NCBI RefSeq assembly: GCF_900105675.1
Contig: NZ_LT629786.1
Location: forward strand, 3,472,001 to 3,536,000
Source: Pseudomonas synxantha
Lineage (GTDB): Bacteria; Pseudomonadota; Gammaproteobacteria; Pseudomonadales; Pseudomonadaceae
Length of the DNA stretch: 64,000 bases
Direction of reading: 5' to 3'
Every line of letters begins with the position of its first letter. The first letter of the stretch is position 1. The position numbers and the translations under genes are program-made. The notes beneath the pieces were generated by a model. It had not been told where the DNA came from. It did no database searches and saw nothing but the letters and a program-made list of their open reading frames with translations. Below, in pieces: positions 1-8,929 of this stretch.

Positions 1-745
1 GGCCACCGCCGATCAAATGCGAGCTCGACCCCGTCGCAGCCCGCACCAGCGACGGCGCCAGGGAAGACACGAACCCACCCAGCGCCCACACCGCCACATT
101 CAGCGGCATCGCCAACCACAAGGCCCGGCGCGCTTGGGGCGGCACGTGCAGGGTTGGCGCCAGGGACTTCAAGGCCCCCGGTATCCGGCTGACGGTTTCA
201 GGCAGACGCCACAGGTACACGGCCTGCAGCACCATCAAGCCCAGCAGGGTGAAATAGACCAATTGGGTCGGCCGCGGCGCGTACTCCACCAGCAAGCCGC
301 TGCCCAGGCCACCACAGGCCATGCCGAGCATCGGCGCGAGGCTGTTGAGCATCGGGCCACGCACGCGGTCGGTATCGAGCAATGTCGCGCTCAACACCGC
401 TGTGGCAGTCCCGGTCGCAAAGCCCTGCAATGCGCGAGCGGCAAGCAGGCAGGCGGTGCTGTCAGCGTTGATAAACAGCAGCATCGCCATGATATTCAGC
501 AGCAGCGCGGCGAAGATCACCGGCTTGCGCCCCAGGTAATCCGAGAGCGACCCCACGGCCAGCAACGCCGCCAACAGGCTCACGGCATAAACGCCGAAAA
601 TGGCCGTGAGCATCGCGGCCGAAAAATGCAGGTTTTCCTGGTACACCTGATACAACGGTGTCGGCGCACTGGACGCGGCGAGGAAGGTCAACACGGTGAT
701 CACCAGGAACGCCAGGCTGGACCGGTGAGAAATGTTGCTGGACAT
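1..745 (-). CDS. MFS drug/metabolite efflux transporter (3' end outside window)
   Basis: Major facilitator superfamily permease of the inner membrane, truncated by the window edge: only the first 248 codons are present. Translation from the ATG at 745 gives a short cytoplasmic tail, hydrophobic helices, an SAPTPLYQVYQ segment in the first loop, and the MFS motif-A loop GSLSDYLGRKP near residues 65-75 between helices 2 and 3. Further hydrophobic segments follow to the window edge. It diverges from the TetR-type gene at 837 across about 90 bp, the usual layout of an efflux pump and its local repressor. The substrate cannot be read from the sequence. Family call is firm; function as an exporter is inferred. 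Confidence 0.8.
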   Translation of the reverse strand, partial: MSSNISHRSSLAFLVITVLTFLAASSAPTPLYQVYQENLHFSAAMLTAIFGVYAVSLLAALLAVGSLSDYLGRKPVIFAALLLNIMAMLLFINADSTACLLAARALQGFATGTATAVLSATLLDTDRVRGPMLNSLAPMLGMACGGLGSGLLVEYAPRPTQLVYFTLLGLMVLQAVYLWRLPETVSRIPGALKSLAPTLHVPPQARRALWLAMPLNVAVWALGGFVSSLAPSLVRAATGSSSHLIGGG

Positions 746-836
746 GGGCACGCTCCGCTAAAGCTAATATTTTGCTTTTGCAGAGTGTGCTACCCGCCGG
801 CGCTTAAAGCAAATTCTTTGTGTTAAGGTTTTAAGC

Positions 837-1376
837 ATGGCGATTAAAGAAGGCCTCCGCCCGGGGGGCCGTAGTGCCCGGGTACAAGAATCCGTTCATT
901 CGGCAGTGCGCGAATTGCTCGAAGCCCATGAGCGATCCAGTATTACTGTGCCGATGATTGCGGCACACGCAGGCGTTACGCCCTCGACCATCTACCGGCG
1001 CTGGGGCGACCTTTCCGTGTTGCTCGCCGATGTGGCCCTGGCGCGCCTGCGCCCGGACAGCGAGCCGGCAGACACCGGCAGCCTGCGCGGCGACCTGCAG
1101 GCCTGGGCTGAGCAATACCTGGATGAAATGAGTACGGACGTAGGGCGCAATATGATGCGCGACGTGCAAAGCAGCGTAACGCCGGGGTATTGCGTGAGCA
1201 TTCTGGGCGGGCAATTGCAGGCGATCGTCGATCGTTATCCGCAAGAGACGGCGCCGAGTGTGGACCGCTTGATCAACCTGCTCGCGGCGCCGACGGTGTT
1301 CCGTATTCTGTTTTCGGCGCAGCCTTTGGCGGTTGAAGAACTGCATGCCCTGATAGAGCTGGCCCTGAAAAACTGA
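837..1376 (+). CDS. TetR/AcrR-family transcriptional regulator
   Basis: One-component DNA-binding regulator of 179 residues, normal length for the family. The N-terminal helix-turn-helix lies at about residues 20-62 (core ITVPMIAAHAGVTPSTIYRRW), followed by a variable helical ligand-binding domain of the TetR_C type. It is divergent from the MFS gene that starts at 745, so the likely job is repression of that pump and of itself from the shared intergenic region. No clear palindromic operator stands out to me between 746 and 836. The gene ends just before a REPIN. Confidence 0.82.
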   Translation: MAIKEGLRPGGRSARVQESVHSAVRELLEAHERSSITVPMIAAHAGVTPSTIYRRWGDLSVLLADVALARLRPDSEPADTGSLRGDLQAWAEQYLDEMSTDVGRNMMRDVQSSVTPGYCVSILGGQLQAIVDRYPQETAPSVDRLINLLAAPTVFRILFSAQPLAVEELHALIELALKN

Positions 1377-1393
1377 AGGCCATACACCAAACC

Positions 1394-1488
1394 AAATGTG
1401 GGAGGGGGCTTGCTCCCGATAGCTGTGGATCAGTCAGTACAAGGTGTCTGACAGACCGCTATCGGGAGCGAGCCCCCTCCCACATTTT
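1394..1488. repeat. REPIN (paired inverted REPs)
   Basis: Two REP sequences in inverted orientation: left arm with core GTGGGAGGGGGCTTGCTCCC, right arm its near complement (GGGAGCGAGCCCCCTCCCAC), about 40 bp apart. It lies between the convergent TetR and ABC permease genes. In transcript form it would fold into one long hairpin. REPs of this type are mobilised by RAYT transposases in Pseudomonas; none is encoded in this window. Confidence 0.9.
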
Positions 1489-1508
1489 TTACCGCGTTGA
1501 ATCGCTAT

Positions 1509-2288
1509 TTAAGTACGCATCCCACGCCCGCTCACCAGCAACCGCGCACAACCGATATACAGCACCACGGTCGCCACGATCATGAAGGTGATCGCCACGC
1601 TGATCTTGATGTCCGACACGCCCAGAATGCCGTAGCGGAAGGCGTTGACCATATGCAGCACGGGGTTGGCCAGGGACACGGTCTGCCAGAACGGCGGCAG
1701 CAAGGTGATGGAGTAGAACACCCCGCCCAGGTAGGTCAGCGGCGTCAGCACGAAGGTCGGAATGATCGAGATATCATCGAAGTTGCGTGCGAAAACGGCG
1801 TTGATGAACCCCAGCAGCGAGAAGATCGTCGCCGTGAGCACCACCACCAGGATGGTGACGCCAAGGTGATGCACCTGCAGGTGGGTGAAGAACAACGACA
1901 GCAGCGTCACGATCACCCCGACCATCAAACCACGCAGCACACCGCCGAGCGTATAGCCGATCAGGATTGTGTGCGGCGAAACCGGCGAAACCATCAGTTC
2001 CTCGATGGAGCGCTGGAACTTGCTGCCGAAGAAACTGGAGACCACGTTGCCGTAGGAGTTGGTGATCACCGACATCATAATCAGGCCCGGTACGATGTAC
2101 TCCATGTAGGTGAAGCCACCCATGTCACCGATCTGCCGGCCGATCAGGTTACCGAAGATCACGAAGTACAGGACCATGGTGATTGCCGGCGGCAGCAGGG
2201 TCTGCGGCCAAATCCGGGTAAAGCGCTTCACTTCGCGATAGACAATGGTTTGCAGCGCGACGAGGTTGGGTTGCAGTTCCGAACTCAT
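1509..2288 (-). CDS. ABC-2 type transporter permease (YadH-like)
   Basis: Inner-membrane permease of 259 residues with about six hydrophobic segments, typical of the ABC-2 exporter family (E. coli YadH type). The stretch after residue 60 (GDMGGFTYMEYIVPGLIMM) and the FQRSIEELMVSPVS segment are recognisable family landmarks. The start overlaps the stop of the ATPase gene by 4 bp (2285-2288), so the two are translationally coupled and form a two-gene exporter unit. The exported substrate is unknown. The 3' end lies 20 bp from a REPIN. Confidence 0.88.
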   Translation of the reverse strand: MSSELQPNLVALQTIVYREVKRFTRIWPQTLLPPAITMVLYFVIFGNLIGRQIGDMGGFTYMEYIVPGLIMMSVITNSYGNVVSSFFGSKFQRSIEELMVSPVSPHTILIGYTLGGVLRGLMVGVIVTLLSLFFTHLQVHHLGVTILVVVLTATIFSLLGFINAVFARNFDDISIIPTFVLTPLTYLGGVFYSITLLPPFWQTVSLANPVLHMVNAFRYGILGVSDIKISVAITFMIVATVVLYIGCARLLVSGRGMRT

Positions 2289-3217
2289 ACCGCCACCTTC
2301 GCCAGATTTTTCTCCACCAGGGACACGAACAACTCCTCAAGGCGATTGGTTTTATTACGCAGGCTCAACACTTCGATGTTCTGGGTCGCCAACTGGGTGA
2401 ACAGCGCGGTGATGCCCATGGCTTTGTCCACCTGCACTTCCAGGGTGTGGCTGTCGACCAGGCGGCTTGGGTAACCCACCAGTTGCGGTGCCACCGTCAG
2501 GTTGTTCTTCAGGTCGAGCAGGAAGGTTTCCACATGCAACTGGCCCAGCAGGTTGCGCATGCTGGTGTTCTCGACAATGGTGCCGTGGTCGATGATGCCG
2601 ATGTTGCGGCACAGCTGCTCAGCCTCCTCCAGGTAATGGGTGGTGAGGATGATGGTGATGCCCTTCTCGTTCAGCTCGGTAAGGAAGGCCCACATCGAAC
2701 GGCGCAGCTCAATGTCCACGCCCGCGGTAGGTTCGTCGAGGATCAACAGGCGCGGCTCATGCACCAGGGCGCGGGCAATCATCAGGCGGCGCTTCATACC
2801 ACCGGACAGCGAACGTGAAGGTACATCGCGCTTGTCCCACAGGCCCAGTTGGGTCAGGTACTGCTCGGCGCGCTCCTTGGCGATTTTTGCCGGGATGCCG
2901 TAGTAGCCAGCCTGGGTCACGACAATATCGAAGGTCTTTTCGAACTGGTTGAAGTTGAATTCCTGGGGCACCACGCCAATGGAACGCTTGAGCGCCGCCG
3001 GGGATTTATCCAGGTCATGCCCGAAGATATTCACCGTGCCGCTGGTCTTGTTGACCAGGGTCGAGAGAATGCCGATGGTGGTGGATTTGCCGGCACCGTT
3101 GGGGCCGAGCAAGGCGAAGAAATCACCTTCGGCGACATCCAGATCGATACCACTCAGGGCCTGGAAACCGTTGCCGTAGGTTTTGGTTAGCTGCCGGATG
3201 GACAGAGCGGAACTCAT
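2285..3217 (-). CDS. ABC transporter ATP-binding protein (YadG-like)
   Basis: Nucleotide-binding subunit of the exporter, 310 residues from the ATG at 3217. Visible motifs: Walker A GPNGAGKST, signature LSGGMKRRL, Walker B LLILDEPTAGVD, and the switch histidine in TTHYLEEAEQLC. A C-terminal extension of about 80 residues follows the ATPase core, as in the CcmA/YadG group. A GTG-initiated longer form from 3265 is possible but would add 16 residues with no family precedent that I know; I prefer the ATG although its Shine-Dalgarno sequence is weak. It pairs with the permease downstream. Confidence 0.9.
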   Translation of the reverse strand: MSSALSIRQLTKTYGNGFQALSGIDLDVAEGDFFALLGPNGAGKSTTIGILSTLVNKTSGTVNIFGHDLDKSPAALKRSIGVVPQEFNFNQFEKTFDIVVTQAGYYGIPAKIAKERAEQYLTQLGLWDKRDVPSRSLSGGMKRRLMIARALVHEPRLLILDEPTAGVDIELRRSMWAFLTELNEKGITIILTTHYLEEAEQLCRNIGIIDHGTIVENTSMRNLLGQLHVETFLLDLKNNLTVAPQLVGYPSRLVDSHTLEVQVDKAMGITALFTQLATQNIEVLSLRNKTNRLEELFVSLVEKNLAKVAV

Positions 3218-3351
3218 ATCGGGATACGCACCAAAGAAGGGAATAGAAACAATAGATGAGGGCACACCGCCGGTAGTTCAACCGCGGTGCAGTGCGAGCA
3301 TGGTGCGTGCCCATGCCGCACAAGTACAGTCACCCGTATTAATAGTGTGTA

Positions 3352-3969
3352 TTAAGTCAACGCGGTCATCACCGCTTTGCGATAGGCCGGTCGCTGTTGA
3401 AGGCGTTGGTACCAGGCCTCTAGATGGGGCATTGCAGGGCGTTCGATAGGCATCTCGAACCAGGCGTAGATAAAGCTGCCCAGGGGGATATCCCCCATGC
3501 CGATCTCATTGCCCGACAGGTAAGGTTGTTCGGCAAGGGCCTGGTCGACAGTCTTGAGCACCTCGATGCAGGCTTGGCGCCCGGCATGGATGTTGTCCCA
3601 GTTCTGTTTTTCCGCCGGGGTGCGCAGCACGCCCCAGAACACGGTTTTGAACGGTTCGGCGAACGTAGAGGTGGTCCAGTCCATCCACTTTTCGGCGTTG
3701 GCGCGGGCCTTCAGATCGCTTGGGTACCAGTTAGAAGCGTGCTTGGCGCACAAATAACGCACGATGGTGTTGGACTCCCACAACACAAAGTCGCCATCTT
3801 CGATCATCGGCACCCGGCCATTTGGGTTCAGGGCCCGGTACTGAGGGGTGTCGACCACACCGAAAGCCCCGCCCGCATCAATCGCCTCATAGTCCAGGCC
3901 GAGCTCCTCGGCGCACCATAGTGCTTTCCTGACGTTGGACGAATTTTTACGACCCCAGATTTTCAGCAT
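3352..3969 (-). CDS. Glutathione S-transferase family protein
   Basis: Cytosolic GST-fold protein of 205 residues. The N-terminal thioredoxin-like domain (about 1-80) starts MLKIWGRKNSSNVRK, where the Ser pair sits at the usual glutathione-activating position, and contains the cis-proline motif RVPMIEDGDFVLWES that binds the glutathione gamma-glutamyl group. The all-helical C-terminal domain follows. The start at 3969 has an AAGGCG-like ribosome site; longer in-frame starts upstream add non-homologous residues. Its position between the ABC exporter and the transglutaminase-like gene matches the order I remember near fadE in P. aeruginosa. Substrate unknown. Confidence 0.88.
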   Translation of the reverse strand: MLKIWGRKNSSNVRKALWCAEELGLDYEAIDAGGAFGVVDTPQYRALNPNGRVPMIEDGDFVLWESNTIVRYLCAKHASNWYPSDLKARANAEKWMDWTTSTFAEPFKTVFWGVLRTPAEKQNWDNIHAGRQACIEVLKTVDQALAEQPYLSGNEIGMGDIPLGSFIYAWFEMPIERPAMPHLEAWYQRLQQRPAYRKAVMTALT

Positions 3970-4025
3970 GACCGCGCCTTCTTGTTGATGAACTTGGCAG
4001 GATGAAGGCAGCAGCATACGCCGGT

Positions 4026-4685
4026 TCAGGCGCGGCTTGAATCGCTCTGCATGTCGCCCAGCAAGGTCGGTGCATCGTCGGCGAACAGGTGCGGGTAACA
4101 CTTTTGGATATGGGCGAAGAAAAATGCTTCAGGCACGTCAGGAAATTGCCCGTGGTCCACCACGTACTCCATTGAGCGCTGGCCCTGGCGATTGAACGCG
4201 TGAAAGACGCTGTCATGGCGGCCATCGAACGCCAGCGGCGGCACATCGAACAGGTCGCACAGTTGCTGGTTGAACGCAGGGGTCGCCTTGACCCAGCGGC
4301 CGTTCAGGTAAAGCTCGGTATAACCGTGCATGGCGAACACGTCGCTCTTGAGCAGGGCGAGCAGGCGTGGGGTGGACAGGTGATTGCGCACATCCGCCAA
4401 GCCGATTCGGGCCGGGATACCGCAGTGGCGGGCGCAGGCAGCGAGCAAGGTGGCCTTGGGCACGCAGTAGCTTTGGCCGGCAGCCAGGGCGAAGCTGGCG
4501 TTCAAGGTGCTGGGGTCACGGCTGAAGGTGTAGGGGTTGTAGCGAATCGTCTCACGCACGGCGTAGTAGAGACTGACTGCCTGGTCACTTAAATCCGCAC
4601 GGGTTCCGCGATGTTTTTCGGCGAACTCCACCACTGCAGGGTGGTCACTATCGATGAAGCGGCTGGGACTCAAGTATGCGTTCAT
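4026..4685 (-). CDS. Transglutaminase-like domain protein
   Basis: A 219-residue protein of the transglutaminase-like/cysteine-protease fold. The region around residues 70-103 (GQSYCVPKATLLAACARHCGIPARIGLADVRNH) has the family layout, with presumed nucleophile Cys74; the presumed catalytic His is His120 in MHGYTELYLNGRW. The third member of a Cys-His-Asp triad is not obvious: the expected site reads ATPAFN. The start at 4685 has GGAG upstream. No signal peptide. Members act as proteases or amidases; the substrate here is unknown. It diverges from fadE. Confidence 0.75.
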   Translation of the reverse strand: MNAYLSPSRFIDSDHPAVVEFAEKHRGTRADLSDQAVSLYYAVRETIRYNPYTFSRDPSTLNASFALAAGQSYCVPKATLLAACARHCGIPARIGLADVRNHLSTPRLLALLKSDVFAMHGYTELYLNGRWVKATPAFNQQLCDLFDVPPLAFDGRHDSVFHAFNRQGQRSMEYVVDHGQFPDVPEAFFFAHIQKCYPHLFADDAPTLLGDMQSDSSRA

Positions 4686-4876
4686 AAGCTTGATCTCCAA
4701 AGGAAGCCTCGAGTCTAACGACAGGCTTGCCACAAGAGATAACGACGATTCGGCCAAATGTCGGCGCCTGCGGATGGGTAGTCGAGTACAACTTGTAACA
4801 CCCTGATCACCCGGCTTGATCGGATGCCGACTAAGCTCCCTGGTGGTTTCGCCCCTGGTTTCACGGAGGATTGCAT

Positions 4877-7324
4877 ATGCTGTTGTTGTGGATACTGGTG
4901 CTGGTGGTCGGCATTGCCTACCTGGCACACCGCCGTACCGCCCCCCTGCCCGCCCTGGGCGTGGTCGCCGTCTACCTGCTGGCGATGGGCGCCTGGAGCC
5001 ACGCACCGGGTTGGCTGCTGCTGATCTTCTGGGTGCTCATCGCCGTGGTCGCCGTGCCGTTGCTGTTGTCCGACCTGCGCCGCCAATACTTCACCAAGCC
5101 GCTGTTCAGCTGGTTCCAGAAAGTCTTGCCGCCGATGTCCGAGACCGAACGCGATGCCATCGATGCCGGCACCGTCTGGTGGGACGGGGAACTGTTCAGC
5201 GGGCGCCCCGACTGGGATAAATTGCTAGCTTACCCCAAGGTGCAATTGACCGAAGAAGAACAGGCGTTTATCGACGGTCCTACCGAAGAACTCTGTGCCA
5301 TGGTCAGCGACTGGGAAATCGGCCAGGCCATGGACCTGCCGCCGGAGGCCTGGGAACACATCAAGACCCACGGCTTTTTCGCCCTGATCATTCCCAAGGA
5401 GTACGGTGGCAAAGGCTTCTCTGCCTATGCCCATTCCCAGGTCGCCATGAAGCTCGCGACCCGCAGCGGTGACCTCGCCTCGACCGTGATGGTGCCCAAC
5501 TCCCTCGGCCCGGCCGAACTGCTGCTGCACTACGGCACCGAGGAACAACGCAACCACTACCTGCCGCGCCTGGCCCGTGGCGACGACATTCCATGCTTCG
5601 CCCTCACCGGCCCGCTGGCCGGCTCTGATGCGGGCGCCATGCCCGACACCGGGGTGATCTGCAAAGGTGAATGGGAAGGCAAGGAAACCCTCGGCCTGCG
5701 CCTGAACTGGGAAAAACGCTACATCACCCTCGGCCCGGTCGCGACCCTGCTCGGCCTGGCCTTCAAGGCCCATGACCCGGACCATCTGCTGGGCGCGGAA
5801 GAAGACCTGGGCATCAGCCTGGCGTTGATTCCAACCGATACTCCCGGCGTAGAAATCGGTCGTCGTCACCTGCCACTTGGTGCCGCGTTCATGAACGGCC
5901 CCAACTCCGGCAAGGACGTGTTCATCCCCCTGGAATACCTGATCGGTGGCCAGGAAATGCTCGGCAAGGGCTGGATGATGCTGATGAACTGCCTGTCGGT
6001 GGGCCGCTCCATCTCCCTGCCTGCGGTCGGTACGGGCGCGGCCAAGTTCACCAGCCTGGTGACCGGGCAATACGCCCAGGTGCGCGAACAGTTCAACGTA
6101 CCGCTGTCGGCCTTCGAAGGTATCCAGGAAGCCCTGGCGCGCATCGGCGGCAATGCCTGGCTGATGGACAGCGCCCGCATGCTCACCGCCAATGCCGTGG
6201 ATTTGGGCGAGAAGCCCTCGGTGTTGTCGGCGATCCTCAAGTACCACCTGACCGAGCGCGGCCGTGAGTGCATCAGCCACGCCATGGACGTGCACGGCGG
6301 CAAGGGCATCATCATGGGCCCGAACAACTATCTGGGACGTAGCTGGCAAGGGGCGCCGATCTTCATCACGGTGGAAGGCGCGAATATCCTTTCGCGCAAC
6401 CTGATGATCTTCGGCCAGGGCGCGATTCGCTGCCATCCGTTCGTCCTCAAGGAGATGGCCCTGGCCGGTCGCGAAGACCGTGACCAGGCGTTGAAGGAGT
6501 TCGACGGCCTGCTGATGCAACACATCGGCTTTGCCGTGAGCAACGCGGCCAGCACCCTGGTGCTGAACCTGGGCTTCGGGCATTTCGAGAAAGCCCCCGG
6601 CAACCGTTTGAGCCAGGGCTACTTCCGCGCCCTGAACCGCCAGGCGGCGGCGTTTGCACTGCTGGCCGACCTGAGCATGATGCTGCTGGGCGGTGAGCTC
6701 AAACGCCGCGAACGCTTGTCGGCACGTCTGGGTGACGTGCTCAGCCATATGTACCTGGCATCGGCGGCGCTCAAGCGTTATCACGACCTGGACTCGCCGG
6801 ATCACCTGGAACCGCTGTTTGCCTGGGCCATGGAAGAAAGCCTGGGTGAATCGGAACGCGCACTGGATGAACTACTGAGCAACTTCCCGAACAAAGTGTT
6901 GGGCTGCCTGCTGCGGGTGATCGTGTTCCCGTTCGGGCGTCGTCACACCGGGCCGTCCGACGCGCTGGATGCCGAAGTGGCCGCGGTGATCGGTCGCGCC
7001 AAGGGCGACCCGACCCTGGAAGAATTGCTGGCCGGCTGTTATCGCCCGCAATCGGCAGAAGATCCCGTGGGCGCGCTGCAGCATGCCTACGACCTGCTCG
7101 GCGCCAGCCATCCGTTGCAGAAAAAACTGCATGCCGCACTTAAAAGCGGGCAAGTCAAACCGACGGCCGGTGAGTCTGCCATCGACGCAGCCCTGCACGC
7201 CGGCGTGCTGCAACCGGCCGAAGCGCAAACCCTGCGTGACGCCGAAGCGGCGCGGCGCAAGGTGATCGACGTGGATGATTTCAGCAAGGAAGAGCTGATG
7301 CAGGCCGAAGGTAAAGTCCGCTGA
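4877..7324 (+). CDS. fadE: Membrane-anchored acyl-CoA dehydrogenase FadE
   Basis: First oxidative step of fatty-acid beta-oxidation: FAD-dependent conversion of acyl-CoA to trans-2-enoyl-CoA. The protein is 815 residues, close to E. coli FadE (814). Residues 1-70 form hydrophobic segments (LLLWILVLVVGIAY and a second set) expected for an inner-membrane anchor. The acyl-CoA dehydrogenase domains follow (FALTGPLAGSDAGAMPDTG in the flavin region, then the C-terminal helical domain with HAMDVHGGKGIIMGPNNYLGR), and a FadE-specific C-terminal extension closes the protein. GGAGGA ends 6 nt before the ATG at 4877; a TTG two codons upstream is less likely. I saw no certain PsrA box upstream. A strong hairpin follows the stop. 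Confidence 0.93.
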   Translation: MLLLWILVLVVGIAYLAHRRTAPLPALGVVAVYLLAMGAWSHAPGWLLLIFWVLIAVVAVPLLLSDLRRQYFTKPLFSWFQKVLPPMSETERDAIDAGTVWWDGELFSGRPDWDKLLAYPKVQLTEEEQAFIDGPTEELCAMVSDWEIGQAMDLPPEAWEHIKTHGFFALIIPKEYGGKGFSAYAHSQVAMKLATRSGDLASTVMVPNSLGPAELLLHYGTEEQRNHYLPRLARGDDIPCFALTGPLAGSDAGAMPDTGVICKGEWEGKETLGLRLNWEKRYITLGPVATLLGLAFKAHDPDHLLGAEEDLGISLALIPTDTPGVEIGRRHLPLGAAFMNGPNSGKDVFIPLEYLIGGQEMLGKGWMMLMNCLSVGRSISLPAVGTGAAKFTSLVTGQYAQVREQFNVPLSAFEGIQEALARIGGNAWLMDSARMLTANAVDLGEKPSVLSAILKYHLTERGRECISHAMDVHGGKGIIMGPNNYLGRSWQGAPIFITVEGANILSRNLMIFGQGAIRCHPFVLKEMALAGREDRDQALKEFDGLLMQHIGFAVSNAASTLVLNLGFGHFEKAPGNRLSQGYFRALNRQAAAFALLADLSMMLLGGELKRRERLSARLGDVLSHMYLASAALKRYHDLDSPDHLEPLFAWAMEESLGESERALDELLSNFPNKVLGCLLRVIVFPFGRRHTGPSDALDAEVAAVIGRAKGDPTLEELLAGCYRPQSAEDPVGALQHAYDLLGASHPLQKKLHAALKSGQVKPTAGESAIDAALHAGVLQPAEAQTLRDAEAARRKVIDVDDFSKEELMQAEGKVR

Positions 7325-7343
7325 GTCAAGCGGTCATATAAAT

Positions 7344-7380
7344 ACGGGCGCGAGAGGCATATACTCTCGCGCCCGTTTTT
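7344..7380 (+). terminator. Rho-independent terminator after fadE
   Basis: Perfect 13-bp stem (ACGGGCGCGAGAG / CTCTCGCGCCCGT) with a 7-nt loop and a following T tract. It ends only about 20 bp before the next start codon. The loop contains TATACT, a good -10 hexamer, so the terminator may double as the start of a new transcription unit. Confidence 0.85.
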
Positions 7381-7400
7381 GCTTTAGAGGACTTTATCTC

Positions 7401-7808
7401 GTGTCCAACGTCGTTGCCGATCATCTCGTCTTGCTCGACCACTTGCGCAGCATCCTGGTTGCCGTCGGCGAAGCCGAACAGGTGCCCGAGGAAAGCCACT
7501 CGCTGTTCCTGGAGCGTTTTGACGAACTGCGCGCCCTGCTGCCAATCGACCCGATCGAAAGCCAGTACCTGGGCCAGGACCTGATGAGCCAGGTCATCCT
7601 GCGCTACCCGCAGATCGCCCATTTGGTCCCCCGCGATCTGCTGTGGTTCTTTGGCGGTGACTGCCTGCACTTCATGCCCGACGAGGAACTGGACCTGTAC
7701 CAGGCCCTGGAAGAGCGTCGCTATGAAGCCGAACAGAACGACGAACCGTTCGACTGGAACCAGGAAAAGCAACTGCTGGCCATGCCCCAAGACCAGAGCA
7801 AGCACTGA
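7401..7808 (+). CDS. Small conserved Pseudomonas protein (PA2817 family)
   Basis: Cytosolic acidic protein of 135 residues, no signal peptide or membrane segment. I recognise it as the conserved neighbour of fadE in Pseudomonas (the PA2817 family); no function is established to my knowledge. Features seen: a Phe/Leu-rich centre with DLLWFFGGDCLHFMPDEEL and an acidic C-terminal part. The start is GTG at 7401, supported by AGAGGA about 10 nt upstream. A terminator hairpin separates it from fadE, so it may be transcribed by read-through or from its own promoter. Confidence 0.75.
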   Translation: MSNVVADHLVLLDHLRSILVAVGEAEQVPEESHSLFLERFDELRALLPIDPIESQYLGQDLMSQVILRYPQIAHLVPRDLLWFFGGDCLHFMPDEELDLYQALEERRYEAEQNDEPFDWNQEKQLLAMPQDQSKH

Positions 7809-7828
7809 CTTTTCAAACACTGAGATTC

Positions 7829-7923
7829 AAATGTGGGAGGGGGCTTGCCCCCGATAGCAGTGGGTCAATCAATGCAAAGGTGACTGACAGACCGCTATCG
7901 GGGGCAAGCCCCCTCCCACATTT
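7829..7923. repeat. REPIN overlapping the 3' end of the LysR gene
   Basis: Inverted pair of REPs (cores GTGGGAGGGGGCTTGCCCCC and its complement). The right arm provides the last 17 codons and the stop of the LysR-type gene on the minus strand. Confidence 0.9.
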
Positions 7924-8843
7924 AGCTTTGGCTCTTTCGCCATGCACTCCACCAGATAATCAATAAATACCCGCAACTTCGGCGGCAAGTACCGCGTCGG
8001 CGAGTGCAGCAACCACGCCTGGCCATGGTAAGACGCAATAAAGTCCCACGCCGGCAACACTTGCACCAACTGGCCCGCCGCCAACGCATGCCGCGCCGTG
8101 AAATACGGCAAGCTGCCAATCCCCACATGCTGCAATACCGCATCCAACCGCACCCCAGTGTGGTTCGCCGCATAACGCCCGCGTACGCCAACCGTCACCG
8201 CCTTGCCGGCCTGGCGGAATTTCCAGCGCGAGTCGCCCGGGGTTTCCCCCAGGTAGATGCAACTGTGTTCGAGCAAATCGTGGGGATGGCACGGGGTGCC
8301 ATGCTCGGCCAGGTACTGCGGCGTCGCGCACAGCAAGTGTTCGATGGGCAATAACTGGCGCCCGACCAAGCCAGGCGGCGGGCTGTCAGTGATGCGAATG
8401 CTCAGGTCGACATTATCGTCGATCAGGTCCACGTGCCTATCCTCGAGGATCAACTGCACATCCACCTTGGGATAGCGCCGCAGAAATTCAGGCATATGCG
8501 GATGCACCACAAAGCGCCCCACCGCCTTGGGCACGCTGACCCGCACCAGGCCCTCGGCTTCATGGTTGAACTGGCCACTGATTTCCATCACCGAGCGGGC
8601 CGCGTTGACCATCTCCTGGCAACGCTTGAACACCTCTTCGCCACCCTCGCTCAGGCGCAGCTTGCGCGTGGTGCGTTGCAGCAAGCGCGTGGCCAGGGCC
8701 TGCTCCAGGCGTGAGATGCTGCGGCTTACAGCCGAGGGTGAAACGCTCAGTTGCCGCGCCGCTTCGGAGAAGCTGCCGGTTTCCACGACTCTGACGAAAA
8801 TTGCCATTTCGCCCAGCAGCGACAAGGGAAGATTGATGCTCAT
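7869..8843 (-). CDS. LysR-family transcriptional regulator
   Basis: DNA-binding regulator of 324 residues. Winged helix-turn-helix at about residues 8-65 (AIFVRVVETGSFSEAARQLSVSPSAVSRSISRLE), then a periplasmic-binding-like effector domain. I start it at the ATG at 8843; an ATG five codons upstream is possible. It diverges from the alanyl-tRNA editing gene. The C-terminus is odd: the final 17 residues (NVGGGLPPIAVCQSPLH) and stop are encoded by a REP, so the coding end has been overwritten or extended by the repeat. The effector and targets are unknown; LysR proteins usually act on the divergent neighbour, but a tRNA editing enzyme would be an unusual target. Confidence 0.85.
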   Translation of the reverse strand: MSINLPLSLLGEMAIFVRVVETGSFSEAARQLSVSPSAVSRSISRLEQALATRLLQRTTRKLRLSEGGEEVFKRCQEMVNAARSVMEISGQFNHEAEGLVRVSVPKAVGRFVVHPHMPEFLRRYPKVDVQLILEDRHVDLIDDNVDLSIRITDSPPPGLVGRQLLPIEHLLCATPQYLAEHGTPCHPHDLLEHSCIYLGETPGDSRWKFRQAGKAVTVGVRGRYAANHTGVRLDAVLQHVGIGSLPYFTARHALAAGQLVQVLPAWDFIASYHGQAWLLHSPTRYLPPKLRVFIDYLVECMAKEPKLNVGGGLPPIAVCQSPLH

Positions 8844-8929
8844 GACGCACAGGTCCATTGATAATTGAGTGGATTATCACCCATCCACGCACTATTTATA
8901 CTGTCCGCAGAACCCCGATGCGGATGTAG

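Noticed and set aside
5225..6805. 526-codon open frame on the minus strand
   Set aside because: Antisense to fadE; no recognisable domain.
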